DNA of 64,000 nt, taken from the NCBI RefSeq assembly GCF_032854445.1, contig NC_088301.1, forward strand, positions 34,461,187-34,525,186, given 5' to 3'. The translations under genes and the position numbers were made by a program. The notes under the pieces were generated by a model. It ran no database searches. It saw only the letters and a list, made by a program, of their open reading frames with translations, and was not told where the DNA came from. Below, one piece after another: positions 24,429 through 37,988 of the stretch. The stretch's first letter is position 1; the number at the start of each line of letters is the position of its first letter. This DNA is from Liolophura sinensis. Its lineage: Eukaryota > Mollusca > Polyplacophora > Chitonida > Chitonidae.

Positions 24429-27400
24429 CAGAAGTGTTCCCATGTTGTTTTAATGTGGAACAGTGAAACCTGTACTGGTGGATAGATCTTAAACTTGTAT
24501 GACTCTTTATGATGGAAATGGGATCAAAGATAGTGTGATATTAGCGGCCTCTGTTGCCAGTTGTCTTGTGACCTTTTTTCCAATGGTGTCTACATCTTAT
24601 GTGTTTTATTATCTGTCTCAGTGTGATTCTCTCTTACCACAGAGCTGTGTCTCGAAGGTGCTAATTAGGTGTGTTTCTTTGTCCTTTTGTGGCTTTCAGT
24701 TTTTTGTTCTTATGTTTTCCATTCTTCTGGAGAAAGGGGGTGGGATATGGTGCTGCCAATATTCCAAAGAATAGCTGAAAGTTGTACCTTTATATTGTTT
24801 ATCTTGAATGCAACTTGAAGCAGCAAAACACAAATGATCACATGAGATTACTTATGGCCAGATGCTTTTCATGAATTATTTCTGTGCAGTACAAACCAAG
24901 TGGTCAGCTGAATTGGATTTTTGTTTCTCTGATGTGAAAACATATCGTTTTCATTCTTATGTTGAATTTGTATGATAACATCAAAAGTACGACAAAACAG
25001 ATCTGAAGTAAAAAAAAAAAATAGTGATGTCACATGCATTCATCAGATGACTGTCTTTTCGAATGCTCTCAGGAAATTTGCTTTGTATAAACTGTTGTTC
25101 TGGGACTTGTATGGACATTGTTTAATACTTGAATGTAGAATTGTGAAAGCAGTGTGCTTTGCTAACCACCATTATAATACGATATAACTTTTTGGAAATG
25201 CTGATAAAGAAATTGAGGCATCATAATGTGAATGTAAAAGATTTCACTAGCTTTGAAAACCTTTTAAGTTTGATGGTGATGCTACGGCTTGTTCATTATT
25301 ATCAGTGAACCTACGTACGACTAAGAGTCTAAAATAGTATATTTGAAAATAGGTAAAGCTCTGTTGACGTGCATTCTTTGTCAAGAATAATGTAAGATAC
25401 ATGTACATGTGAACTTTGTTGAGCACGGTTTTAGGTAATCAGAAGTTCACTTTGTGTGCAGTCTTGCATCTTTATGTGTATGTTGAAAGTTGAAGATAAT
25501 GTAGAGATTGCTTCGTCTTTTTTTTTTTTTTTTTTCCCCCAAAATTTAATTTTGCTAATCAGCTGGTGATACAAGAGACTAGTCTTAGTAGTGTAAATTT
25601 TGTGGATGGAAGGTCAGTGTGTGTAATAAAAGTAAAGGTGTATTTATTTGCTGAATCTTGGAAATGAAGTACTGGTCACAGCCAGTCTTATGGAATAAGC
25701 ACACGCTGTAAACATTTACCTTTATGAGCAGTTTTGTTTACACAAGATTACATATAGGAAGCATATTTGGAGTATCGTAAAAGTTGAAAAATATCCATTC
25801 TTGTCAGGTAAATTAATTAATACTGATATTTCACTCACGGCTGATTCCCATTTAGCTCTGTATATACTATAATACTTCTACCTTTTCACATGTTTGTAAG
25901 GTGTTTATTCAAGCCTATTCTGAAGTCAGTATTCGGTGTAGACTGATAAAATTATGCTCTTTATGAAGCCCTCCAAAATCAAAGTAAAAATATGTCTGAA
26001 TTGCACTGAAAGTTGCTTTTTAAAATGTGAAAAGGTTGAAGAATTAGGGTATGTTCACTTTCACTGCAGCTCTACCATTCTCATGTGCACCTTGGTTTAG
26101 AAGTCTCAAAGCCAAAATGGTTTTGTATTTGTCCAAAGAAGATTCTCAGTGCTTTCTGATATCTTCTTGCTGTTCAGTGATAGTCAGTAATTTGCTCGTG
26201 GTGTACTCCAGTAAAACCATTGCTTCACAACAATGTTTTCTTAGTATTAAGTGGCAGATTTGTCAGTGGTGTGTTGTTGTTACTGTAGTTTTTTTTATGT
26301 TTTCATGACATATAAATGCTCTAAATAAACTAAATATAACAGATGCTGGAAAATATTTAAAAAAAAAAATATGTAATATTTGCATTTTTTTTAAATGTAC
26401 ACGGAAATGAGATGCCTGAGGTAATGTAGAGAGAGGAGTGCAAACAGATCAATTTGTATGTCATGGTTTAAATATAACTCAGAAACAAAAATAAAGGACA
26501 TAAGTGCCAGCGATCTATGTAGATTATTACCTTTCTGAAGATTGTAACTTTATCTGATTGTATTGCTGTTGTGAAAAGATGATATTAAGGTAATGTTTTC
26601 ACTGCGTGGAAATTGCCATTCCACAAAAAGTATTTGTAGGTTCACGGTGGTAAAAAGGAATAAGTTTTTGACTAGAGGTACATGTGCATCAGGCATTAAG
26701 TCTTGCCATGACAGATAAAAAAATCTTATTCAACTTTTGTTTCTTGGAATCTTAAAAAAGAACACAGATTTAAAAGTGGATTCTGTATGACAAAATGATT
26801 AACTACTATGACAAAGTTTTATGCCAACAAGCATTAAAATTGTCCTTGGAGTCCATTAATACAAACCTAGCTAGGAAGTATTTATGCATTGACCTTCTTT
26901 AGAATTCAGTTGTCTGATGAAAAATGGCTGCTTAGTAGCAGGCTTATGTGTAAAAGGAATTTTTGTTTCACTCCTTGGGTAAGGTATTAGCTAACCTGTT
27001 GCAATATCACTGTTGATACTCTGTGTAGAGAAACTTTTGATGGTCAGATTTGTATTCTTCTTCACATATTTCATTAAATGTTATTTTGAAATTTTGATAT
27101 GGGAATGGGTACATGTGATGCGTAGAATGTAAAAAGAAGGAAGATAATTATATTTTATACAGCTGTTGAAATGGAAATACTGTTGCTAATTGTAAGTATT
27201 TAAGTGTATATTTTAAGCCACAGTTGCTTTGCCACACATTAAATGTTGTAAATATATTTTGTGCTCTAAAATTGTCCCTGATACACAGTTTATAAAACAT
27301 AACCAAATTATACCAGCACATACATGTACATACACTTTAACAAGCACTTCTGTTCATTGATTAAGTGTCATTTGTACAGTTGGCATCTTTATTTACACAA

Positions 27401-28262
27401 AATGAACTATCACACATTTTCGTGTATACACTTGATTAAATTGATATGAAACTTCATTATGCCACAGATATTGAACTTAGGTGAATCAGTTGAAGAAAAG
27501 TTCCATCAGCAGTTCAAAGAAATCCCTGCTCATTTTTCTCTAAATGCTGTTATTTGAAAGTAAGTGTTACATCCATCATGAATTACTAGTTGTTATATTT
27601 CTGACAAGCACAATTCAGAATTTAAACATTTTAAATTAGGCTCATTTTATATTTTGATAACTCAGAATGTGAAATTGTACGCAATATAATGAGATCAGTT
27701 CAGAATATTTCAAGCCATTAAAGTTGTATTTCACCTTACATAATTTATATTGAATCCTTGTGGATGTATGAAAAAAATGAATCTCTTTTTTTACGTACCA
27801 ATCATGAGTCCTAATGATATTAGTTGCATTGATTTATGTGAAAGAATATCAGAAAGTAAGGTATTAACGGCAAGTGGAATTTCAGTTGATATTTCATATT
27901 TCTTCCCACCAACTGTAGACAATCGCTGTTATTAACATGTTAATATTACTGTAAAAACTTTTACCATTGTACCTAAGCATTGATGTTTCATTTCATTTGG
28001 CTGGCAGATGTTGACACTTCCATGCACTTTCCTAAGGCCATGAAGGAAAACATTTTTGGTGACTATTCCTAGTGTTCCAAGTATATGTAGGAATATATCC
28101 AGTGAAGGAGAAATATTGTCCGTTGTGTTTTACTGTCGTGTATAAACAGTAACCAGTAACTTACACTAGTAGTGATTAACTTGAACTGATTGCAAGTAAT
28201 TCTGGGAACGCTTGTTCAAAAATATAAGGCAGTCTTAAATCTAAATATCAGTCTCTCTTCCT

Positions 28263-28282
28263 CCCCCCCCCCCCCCCCCCCC
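28263..28282. repeat. C20 homopolymer
   Basis: An uninterrupted run of 20 cytosines preceded by CTTCCTCT, inside the probable RIC1 3' UTR. The exact length may be a sequencing estimate. Confidence 0.9.
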
Positions 28283-29130
28283 ATTTTCCAAACACAAACA
28301 TATTGGATTTCAATAAAATGTTAAATTTATTCCAGGTTGAAATATTGACCCTTCCTAAACAACTGGGTTTAGTGGTACAGATCAAGATTATAGTCGTATT
28401 CTAATATGTAAGACAGTTAAGGGCACAGTTATGTCTAGTGTTGAATTTGTATCCATTCTAAAAGCATTCTAGTGTTCTCCTGATGTCAATACTAAATGAT
28501 GTGATGAAAAATATTTTGTTCAGTTTTTGTACTGGTCTGTGGTAATGTGCAACTGAAACTCTGTTTCAGAATTCTTTAGACAAACGTTTATGTGAACAGT
28601 ATATTTTAATCGCGAATCTTGTGTTATGGAGCTGGTATAATATTTTGTCAGTGATATATTATTCTGTCCTTAAAATTATCACCTAGGCATGCAACTGTTT
28701 GCAAGACCAAGCTTAAGACTTCTTACAAAATGTTCTGTTTTGATTTTTTTTTTAATCATACATGAACTTTTTCTCCAAGGAGATGAACCACAGTTTATGA
28801 ACTATATATGAAATGAATTTCTCACAGAAAAACAGAAATTGTTTTCAATTGTAAGTATCTGTACAGTATACGTCATTGTGATGTCCATTTTTCCTGCCAT
28901 GTCTAAGTTGCCAAAAAGAAAATGAATATGACATTCTTGCCAGATTTTCTCTGGCCTATTGTTCAATTGTACAGAAGTATTTGTACATATAAAAAAATCA
29001 TACCATTTAACGTATTGTGCATATGTAAATAGAATGCTACATCCCAGTGTATTTTAAAATATTAACATGTACTTCAACGAATCGTTTTAAACGATCAAAG
29101 TAGTCTGTGCATGCATGACTTCATTTAACA

Positions 29131-29136
29131 AATAAA
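29131..29136 (+). terminator. Candidate distal poly(A) signal of RIC1
   Basis: An AATAAA hexamer is followed by a GT/T-rich element about 25-50 bases downstream. It is the last such pair before the CpG-richer intergenic DNA starts, which suggests the end of the transcription unit. Confidence 0.45.
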
Positions 29137-29159
29137 AACATAGTCTATCATGAGCGATT

Positions 29160-32100
29160 GTTGTTCTTATTGCCTGTGTAAGGTTTACATGTGCCCATTG
29201 ATTGCCTACATTAATGACTTCCTATGTCAGGTCTGTGCATAATATGAAGGTCTAATATTAATAATATGAAGGCTGGGAGTAGATATTATTTCATACCTAC
29301 ATGTTGTTTATGTAGTGTAAAAAGCAGCAAATAGATCTGACACATTCTTTGCAACTTCACGGAAAGCGTTTCAGTGGAAACCCTTTCTCTTTACATGGCT
29401 TCGTCAGTTCGTGATTTAATATACTCAGTTTACATAAATGCAACGATGTGTCACCACAGTCAAAATGTTAAAGGTTCTCTCTCTGCATGAAGTGATAGAA
29501 ATAATCATTTTTTTATTCGATTTTGAAATCTTTGGCTGAAGCGCACCAGCTAATTTTCTCCACAGTTTGTGCCTGTGACACAATGTTTAATTGGTGTGGA
29601 AGAAAAAAGCATTTCGTCAGTATCCTGTTATCGACTTGTACCATTGGATCTCTAGATTCCTGCATGTATGGAGAACCGGTTTGTGAAGGTTTTGATAGGC
29701 CGTGCATCGTCAAGTGTCTGGCAATTTTGATAACTGCTCTGTAAATTGTGGCATCTGACCATTGTTTCTCATGTCGGCTTTTCTTAGCTATCCTTTCGAT
29801 AGCCCGTAGTCGGTGTAAGGAAATTAAAATTATGAAATCCCACGATGTTTGTATCTAGAGCAGGTATTGGCCACTTGGGGCATTTTACAGCAGTTGTACT
29901 TGAGGAATCCTTGTACGTTTATATAGTTCCACAGGTGGCCAACGTCATTGAACAGTTTTATTAACAGGATATAAAACGTGTTTCTATATTCAAAGGCTGT
30001 TTGCTCTCTTCACTTCCAGACCGACCATCTGACTGAAGACAGGAAACCCTGCTCACACATTGCCAATACCCAGGGCCTTCCCAGAACTGATCTGATCAAG
30101 ACCCGACTAATAAAGACTTTACGTGTGGCACTAAAACTTGGTTTAAGCGATCAGAAATTGTTGGCTGTTAGGATTTCTGTCACGTAGCCGAGTTCTGGAA
30201 GCCTGGAAGGCCTTTCTGAAAGGTTTATCAACTACTTGAGTCCTGACCACACCATACCATAGGGGAGGCAAATCTGGACTTACCTCAGCTGGAATTGCAA
30301 ACAAATCTGGGAGTCAACTTTGCTTTTGTATCGATGAGAACGAAAGTTTTTTTAAAAATATAATCGAAAATAATTTAGCATTTGTATTGATCAATATTTT
30401 TTATGTCTTTGATCAATTATTCAAGAACAAAGCAGGCTGAAAATACTTGTTTCGAAGTCTTCGGCAGTTTGCTTCTATTCATTGTCTTCCTTTTAACCTT
30501 TGGCCGCAGAGTTTTTCGGATTTCCTAACACTAGGCACTGTTTGAAGACAAGTGGTTAACCCACATTAGTTGCTAGAGAGTTATCAGTACCCCACCTCCA
30601 CCCCCACAGACACACACACAACCCTTCTCCCTCTCTGCCCCTTGCATGGAAATTCTGATGGTTTTGGTGTTGAATTTGTGAGTATTATTCTTTCTCAAAT
30701 TGCACTACAAACATATGTTGCAGTATTGTCGTTAAGATTTGTTACCAAGGAGATATGAAATATACTTGTGGTAAATCTGTATACTTTAAGCTATGGGTTC
30801 GATGTTAACCGCATTCTAGACCCCCAAAGGCGAAGTCCTGAGTTCTTTGTACGCCTCTATAGAATTTTATCCACCCTCCTTTACCTCTATACTCTATTCT
30901 GACACAATGGAATCCAGTTCTGTCTAGTTTCTCTGCAGTATTAGGCCATTAGCCAGCATGAGTGGACACTAAATCCAACACGTTCGAATAAAATTTTTAT
31001 TGTACTTTCTCCGATTGAGTGGGAATTTTTTCAAGTATATGATGGCGAACAAGTCATTGGAATAAAAAGGTAACGAGAAACTTCGCATATAAGTGTTATA
31101 CAGCATGTATATACTGCATGTGGACCTCTTACACGGAGCAAAGATTCTCTCCCCATCAAGATCTCTGACATATATACATAGACTGATGTCAAAATATTGT
31201 CAAGGCGTAAAATTATGCATTATATAGTTGTCAGGAGAATAAACTTGGGGCTGTAATTCTAGGAGGTGAGGAAAATCTTCGTGATGACTGTGGTTGGCAG
31301 CTTGCACGGCACTAAAATCCAGTTTTGATTATAAATATGTATCGAGTTCCATCGCGATGCGATTGTGAGCTGCTCAGAAAGCAAATATTGGGCTAAAAAT
31401 GACAAGGAGTAAAACTAGAAACGGGTTTAATGGTGGCGTTATATTGGGCTCCCTCGTCTTTTTACGTGTCCATATTGCATATGAATTAAGGACTGAATTG
31501 CATTTGCTCATTTCTATGGAAATTGAACTGGCTCAGGGATTTAGATAAGCGACTTGTATAATGGATGAGTGTGAATTTGCATAACAGCCCTGCCGATATG
31601 TAATGTGTCATTCAGTCCGGAAATGGCACCCACCCATAATCCCAGATATAGATTACATGGAATATTTGCCACCATCGTATTTTGGTATGCATGCATGCAT
31701 GTAGGCCTACTATATGACTAAGCAGTGCATAATGGCGGGAGTATACAAAATTTCGCAATATTGTATTGTGCAGATGAATACAATTAACTTGGTCGTCTCT
31801 GGCAAACATATTTACATGAGGAAATAAACAATATAAAGACTACTGAAATTTACATGAAATCGTAAACATTATTATAAGAATGAAATTGAATTTAACGTTG
31901 GTCTTGTTTACATTCTCAAATAATTTCTTTGCAACACAACTTTATATTACTTTGCATCATATTCTGTGATCTTGGCGAGGTAACTGCTTTTTTAGTATTT
32001 TATGTCTCACTTTTTTGTTTCACTAGCTTTTGTCTATGTAAGTTTATAAACTCAAAGGCTGTTGCGCAAAAACATGGAGGTCGTCACCTTGAGCCGACAA

Positions 32101-35100
32101 TCAGGAACAATGAAATGTTTTTTTTTAGATTATACCTGAACATCAACATAAAAAAACTATGTAAACACAGAGTATAACTTAAGATTTCTCTTTTTAAGCT
32201 TAGGTTTTGTTAGCATTGTTAATAAATGATTAAGATCATATGAAACTGTCAAGATTTTTGTGTGAGAAGGGTGTATCCTTAATATGACAAAAACTGAATA
32301 TCTTGCATGTGGGCCTTAATGTCGGCAACGAGTCTGAAGCAGACCTGAGGCGTTGCTTGCCACAGAAACTTTGGTAAAGTTCTGGCTAGGTTGGAAAGTT
32401 GGGTTCGCGAGAACAGCAAGTTGTTTTTAAAGGGGGAAGTTCTACATACAAATCCACAGAGCTTGCATATCAGTTACAGACATGTACAGCACGCTTATGA
32501 GAAAATATCCCGTTGCGCAGTTGGATCTGTTTTCTTCCATCTTTTTGACAGGTGATGTGCTGGATGTCATTTTAGACGCGGTTCAACGTAGAGCCGTTTT
32601 GATTATTCTAGCTGTGTAACTAGGTGATAAACAACATCTGCACTATGGCACTCTGCCAGCGTGCCAAATGACCGTAAAATCGTATAAGAATACAAGAAAA
32701 TTAAAAAAAAAAAACACAAAAACAAAACTACAATGAACTTTCAAATTTTTTCTTCGCCGACTTCCTCCTCTTTCCTCCTCTCCTTTTGCTTTCTCCGTCT
32801 CCTAATTTTTCCGTTCGGAATTTTTTCCCGCGAAAACCAGCAATCATTAAGTCAATCTATAAGTGGATGGGAACGTATGCATGCAATTAATAAATTAGAT
32901 GTAATGATGTGGAAAGGACAACATATTGGTTGTCAGCACCAATATCTTGGCATCATATACAAGTACTCGGTGGGACTATTAAGGTCTACGTCAGGCCGGA
33001 TGTGACGTCATTGGCCATATGTTTCGCGGTATATCGATTCCACGGAAACGTCAACAAAATCCGCCTTACATCATTTCATTACGTTGCATACAGTCGAAGT
33101 ACATCACTCTGTCTTGTCCAGATAGTGTGTTTAGCTGTAAATATCTACGAAATCACATACAGGTGGGTTACACCGTCAAACCATTAGTAGATCTGGATTC
33201 CAGCTGACTACATTAATTATGTCTGAAGTTTGAAAGAAGACGGGCAAGTTAACGCATTCCCAGACGAGGTCTGTTTTCAGGGAAGATCAGACGCTGGGGC
33301 TTCAGCAGGGGTTTGCCGTTAAGTTTGCCTGATTTACACGTTACCTATACCAAAACCCCACATATTTTCACCCCCACCGTACACCTCGATTCCATATAAA
33401 ACCAGGCATATGAGTATTTTGGGCTTGTGGAGGGTGCTGTAACCTACCGGAGTAGGAAAAGCGGAAGGTACACATGACTGCACATGCACAGTCCTATGTC
33501 CAGATGAGTTACCATATATAACAGTTTTCACAAGGTTATGCATTTCCGTTACGTATCCGAAATAGCCTAGAATTGAATGAGGTATAATATATACTGTATC
33601 ACTGTGAAACCCAGTTGGACATTCTTGTTGTAGAATGTATCTCAGTACTGTAGAGCTGTCTCGATCTTGTGTTGAACATTGCTGGTCATTTTATGTTTAT
33701 AATTCGTAATTTTATTTCTTACCAGGTATGGTAGAGTATATTTTATGTTTTGTTAAGAAAACACATTAGACGGCAAAAAAGCGAAACTTTAGGGCTGTGT
33801 GGATGTTCATGTACAGAAATTCAAGAGCTGTGTGTTGTGTCATACCATGCCAAAATTCTCCGTTTTCAAGGATAAAATGTCCGAAATTTGAGGAATAAAA
33901 GGACTATACTTAATAGACTAAACGAACCTAACGTTCCCCAGAGGAACCAAGGCCACTCAGGTTAAAATCTAATGCTGGTGAAGGCAATGCACGCATAGAA
34001 AATACTACTTTGCAAGTTCGAATTGTTATCAGAATTCCCCGATTGAAGTGTGGTTGGTCTGAGAGGGTAAGTAGTATTTGTACAGCAGGTGACAAAAGAG
34101 TCTACCAAAATCCAACCACGTCACCCACACATTTATCTATCAGACATCAGTGTTAACGGTACGTGACCATTTCCTCGTCAATATCCTCGTCGTAGTGAGA
34201 AATTTGTCACAGTTATCCAAGATATCCACTTTGGTGAATTTGTTCTAGTGCTTGGGAGCGATGGTGTTTGTAACAGTCCTGACACCTGGACCAAGCAACC
34301 GCATGCATAAGATAGACAAGTGAGACGGTTTTTGTGAAATAACAAGGACATGTGGTGCCACAGGAATAAACCAGTAAAAATGGTTCAGCGAATTGTGTAA
34401 ATGGTAGCTTTCGTTACTTCCAGATATTTCAAAAGTTACTTGTAAATCCATCGATCAACGACATCAATTTCTTCTTTAGATGGCTTGGCAAACAAATTAG
34501 CCAACGTGATAGACTTGAATAACGTGCCATAGTCATGTGTATATATTACTTCGTTTTTAACTAATGACAATTTTCAACCCACGAAGAAAGTTTCCAAGAA
34601 AAATTTCAAATGACCGTTTTCGTTCGAATGAAACATCTGCATATAAAGATGTATATATACACATACAGACGAGATATAACCAGTAACTAAAATCTCTTGG
34701 CACAGGAAACAGAATCTCACTGTGATATGTAATCATTACGAGCTACGTTCTGCCAACAGCGACCAGTTGTAGGCATCGAATCGAATCGAATAAGGGCTGT
34801 TCAATTTCTGTGATATGCTGTTTTCCGTATATCTATTTACTTCGTTATAGTATGGTCTGGAGACTCTCTGGTAGCATTTGTCGTCTATCTGGCGCCAAAC
34901 AGCAAACTGAGTTATTTAGTTTTGTGGTAATGTCTTTCCTTTCTCGTTGTTTATTTGACTGGTGTCTAGTCTTATTTATTGCATACATATATTTATTTAT
35001 TTATGATGTTCCTTAAACAGAGGCGTGGGAAGGCCAATTTTATTGTCAACGTGTGGTCGCCATAGGTATACATGTGTGCGAACCACAAAAGCTGATGCTT

Positions 35101-37424
35101 AGAGTGCCTGCAACTCTTCTTCTTTGTTTCCTCGCGAGGAGTGTTTGGTGGTCCTACAGCGCCGACAGGACGTCAGCAATTTCTCTGCTGCACGACAGTC
35201 TCCAACCAACGCCCCATTAATTTATTTGTTTGACGCAATAATACATTTTTCACTTGCATGTGGACGGAGAAAACTTGGTAGAAAGTCAAGGAAAAACAAA
35301 AGCCCGTCATCGCCACGAGTCTGACAAACCTCTTCACATAAAGCTGCAGTCAAACCAGCGAGAGCAGGATTCGAACACGCGACATCATTGGTATGGGGAC
35401 AGTTTGCTCTGACGCGAATAACGCTTTAGCCAATGAGCTGGAGAGGGTCATAAGTGGAACTATACAGATACATGTAATTTACCGCTAAAGTTCCTGCTAA
35501 TGTCACAGTACCTATTTACAAAACAGACTGGACCGTGTTGGACTATAGCACACATTTATCAACGGTTCATACTGCATGTATATTGCACATGCACAAATGG
35601 ATGCCCACATATTCAACTGACTATAGAACTTTTGCATGCAAAACGGATTTAGCTCGACATTTAACATATTGACGCTTAACTTGGTCAGGTAGAGGTACAA
35701 ACAACGGGGCTCCATTTCTTTGAAGATGCAACAATATATACATCGTGAGCATACGCCCCGGGCACAAATGTACTTAGGCTACATATTCTACCTCACGTAA
35801 TTTAACCCAAGTGGTATCGTCCCTTGCATATCCGATACATGTCTAAAATATACAGGTATCAATATTTGGAAATGTTTACATCACGTCAACAGGTCTTACC
35901 AAATACGCTACCTGTAGAACTGGTATAGTTAACGGTTGTTAATTCAAAATACTTACTCTCTGATTCTGAAAGAAATGTAAAGCCAAAATGATTTTGACCT
36001 GATAACCCATTTGTATACGTGTATTCATCTATGTTCAAAATTTCTGGGAAAAGGTATCATCCGAAATATCGTGCAGTAGGCCTAGATACCCGTGTTATTT
36101 ACTCTCAGGCGACCTCAAGAGTGGTAATCACTAACGACAGATTTCAGTATTGCTGACGAAAAACAGGGTTTGTAAAGAACCTTAATTGTTAGGTCCCCTA
36201 GGTCATGGTTTCAGCTAAGACCTGTAATTACTGTGCTGCTCGGCTAGTGTTCTCAGGAAGACGCGCTGGACGACAAGGAAGAATCAGGTCGAAGAGGAAC
36301 CAGATCGTGTTTAATGGCCATGTTTAACCCCCGGGCCCGACTAGGAGAAAACCCGTTCCTAAAGCTTGATTTCGAGAGGAAAGATTCCAATGGCGTTCAA
36401 AAATACGAGCTTTCAGATACAAAAAAGGGCTTTGAAGTCGTCCTTCACTTACGCTCTGTCTAAATTGGCGTCATCTTCGATTCGGAGTTTAGTCGCTCTT
36501 TGGCAGCAGTGAGTTATCTCTGATAGACGTCCCTACGTGACTAGCTAAGTTGGTGTTGTTGAAGACTACAGCCAATGATTGTAATTATGGAAACAAGTCG
36601 CGTGATTACAAACCTGTGCTTTCTTTATCGAGAAAGCCACTATTAGCCGACACAAGTATGCACAAAGTGCTAAAAAGAAAATCATTGAGGAATAATTAAT
36701 CAAGCTTTTGAAATAAAAATCAATACTATCACAAACGGACGCACTTTAATTTAGGTTTATGGGTGGAATTTACGAAATCTTTAATCAAGTCAGTTTTTCA
36801 CTTATCGTACGTAGGCCTACGTGTGTCATTCAAATATTTATCTACAGTGACGCATGGTTTCAGGTATAAGGTGGACGTGTTCAGGAATATATCGTATACA
36901 GGAAAGATGTGCATGTCTTTTTGGTCAAAATGCTTTATTTTCACATAGCTGTCGATACAGATCTTCCTATTTCAATAAATGTTTAAAAGCGAACCATCAA
37001 AAAGATTCATCAATGTGGCTTGTAATACACAGAGTGTGCAGCAGGAATCATATTCAACAATTCCTTTAATACCAAACATATCGAAAACATTGAACCTAAC
37101 CCATTAATATTATTTAATTTAATTATGTTGTAATCTTGCAGCAAAGAACACTTTCATTTATATAAAGCCTCAAAATGGCCCTGGAAATCACCATGGCGTG
37201 TTCGGTGCTAACCAGAGCTGGTATCGAACCTCGACTTTCTTGATTAAAGGATAGCCATGTTAAACAAAGGTATCAGTATATACGTGTGTGCAAGCGAGAG
37301 CTCACGTTTGAGTGGCAGTAATGTAAAACGAAAGTCTGCCAACAATATAAATCTTTTACATCGCTATGCGGTCTTACATCCATTCCACTCCTTTGCACCA
37401 TTTTGTCGCGGATGCAAAAGCTAA
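29160..37424. other. Intergenic DNA without a recognisable gene
   Basis: All frames are broken into short pieces. I found no spliced coding blocks that match a protein family. CpG dinucleotides are clearly more frequent than in the RIC1 gene. A reversed tRNA-like B box (GGATTCGAACACG, 35,371) in 34,985-35,450 suggests an old SINE. A short (ATGC)n run lies at 31,684-31,697. Open stretches such as 29,978-30,187 lack supporting evidence. Confidence 0.55.
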
Positions 37425-37988
37425 CTATTTCCCACAGCGGAAAGATAGCGCATCGATACTTAGCCGTGTATCTGAGATAAAAGGTTTTGATGATCTAGAT
37501 ATGTCATGGAAGTAAAACTCCACACCGTTTCGTCTGAAAACGCAGCCATCAAAAGAGTAAATATTTAGTCCCATTTTTCCCCTGGAACGTTTGATGTGTT
37601 GTGGTTTGCGCCTGTGGACTATCTCCTGTTTATAAACTATTCCGACATTCCCAAGGACGCAGTTAGCCCGATTACAGTTCATTTGTCTCTCGTGAAATAT
37701 CGCGTTACAAGGCTTATCACGTGACAAATGGAATGCTGAAGACAAAAATACTGCCGTAAATTGTCCAATAAAAATAGTTGCATGCAAACAAAGCTGTGTG
37801 CACATATATATTCCTAGGACATGTGCATTGTTCATTAGTGGCCATTTGAGGCACCATCTTAGTCTGAATCTGACAGTGATTATTTGTGAATATAAACTCA
37901 ATACTTGCAATATATTTGTCCAAAAAGTCATAAGCATTTTGGTGGGTCGTAAGATGTCCGTGAGTTGAAACTGGCAAGTTTGATGCAA
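37425..37988 (-). other. Unassigned 187-codon open frame
   Basis: This is the longest ATG-to-stop frame in the window and lies in the intergenic region. The protein would be basic, rich in His, Cys and Arg, with a weakly hydrophobic stretch near residues 70-90. I recognise no family, and no promoter or poly(A) context stands out. A frame of this size could occur by chance in 64 kb on two strands. I list it as unproven. Confidence 0.15.

Larger units (their letters stand above)
24429..29155 (+). other. RIC1: Probable RIC1 3' untranslated region
   Basis: After the stop codon there are about 4.7 kb of AT-rich, CpG-poor sequence with no coding signal. AATAAA hexamers occur at 25,625, 26,324, 26,490, 28,312 and 29,131. 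The last is followed within about 40 bases by a T/GT-rich stretch (TTGTTGTTCTTATTGCCTGTGT), the usual downstream element. Beyond it the base composition changes towards more CpG. The region also holds a T18 run (25,518-25,535) and a C20 run (28,263-28,282). I infer that it is 3' UTR with alternative polyadenylation; RNA data would settle which ends are used. Confidence 0.6.

Noticed and set aside
29978-30187. A coding exon after RIC1
   Set aside because: There is an acceptor-like CACTTCCAG and an open frame, but no donor, no continuation exon and no recognisable domain.
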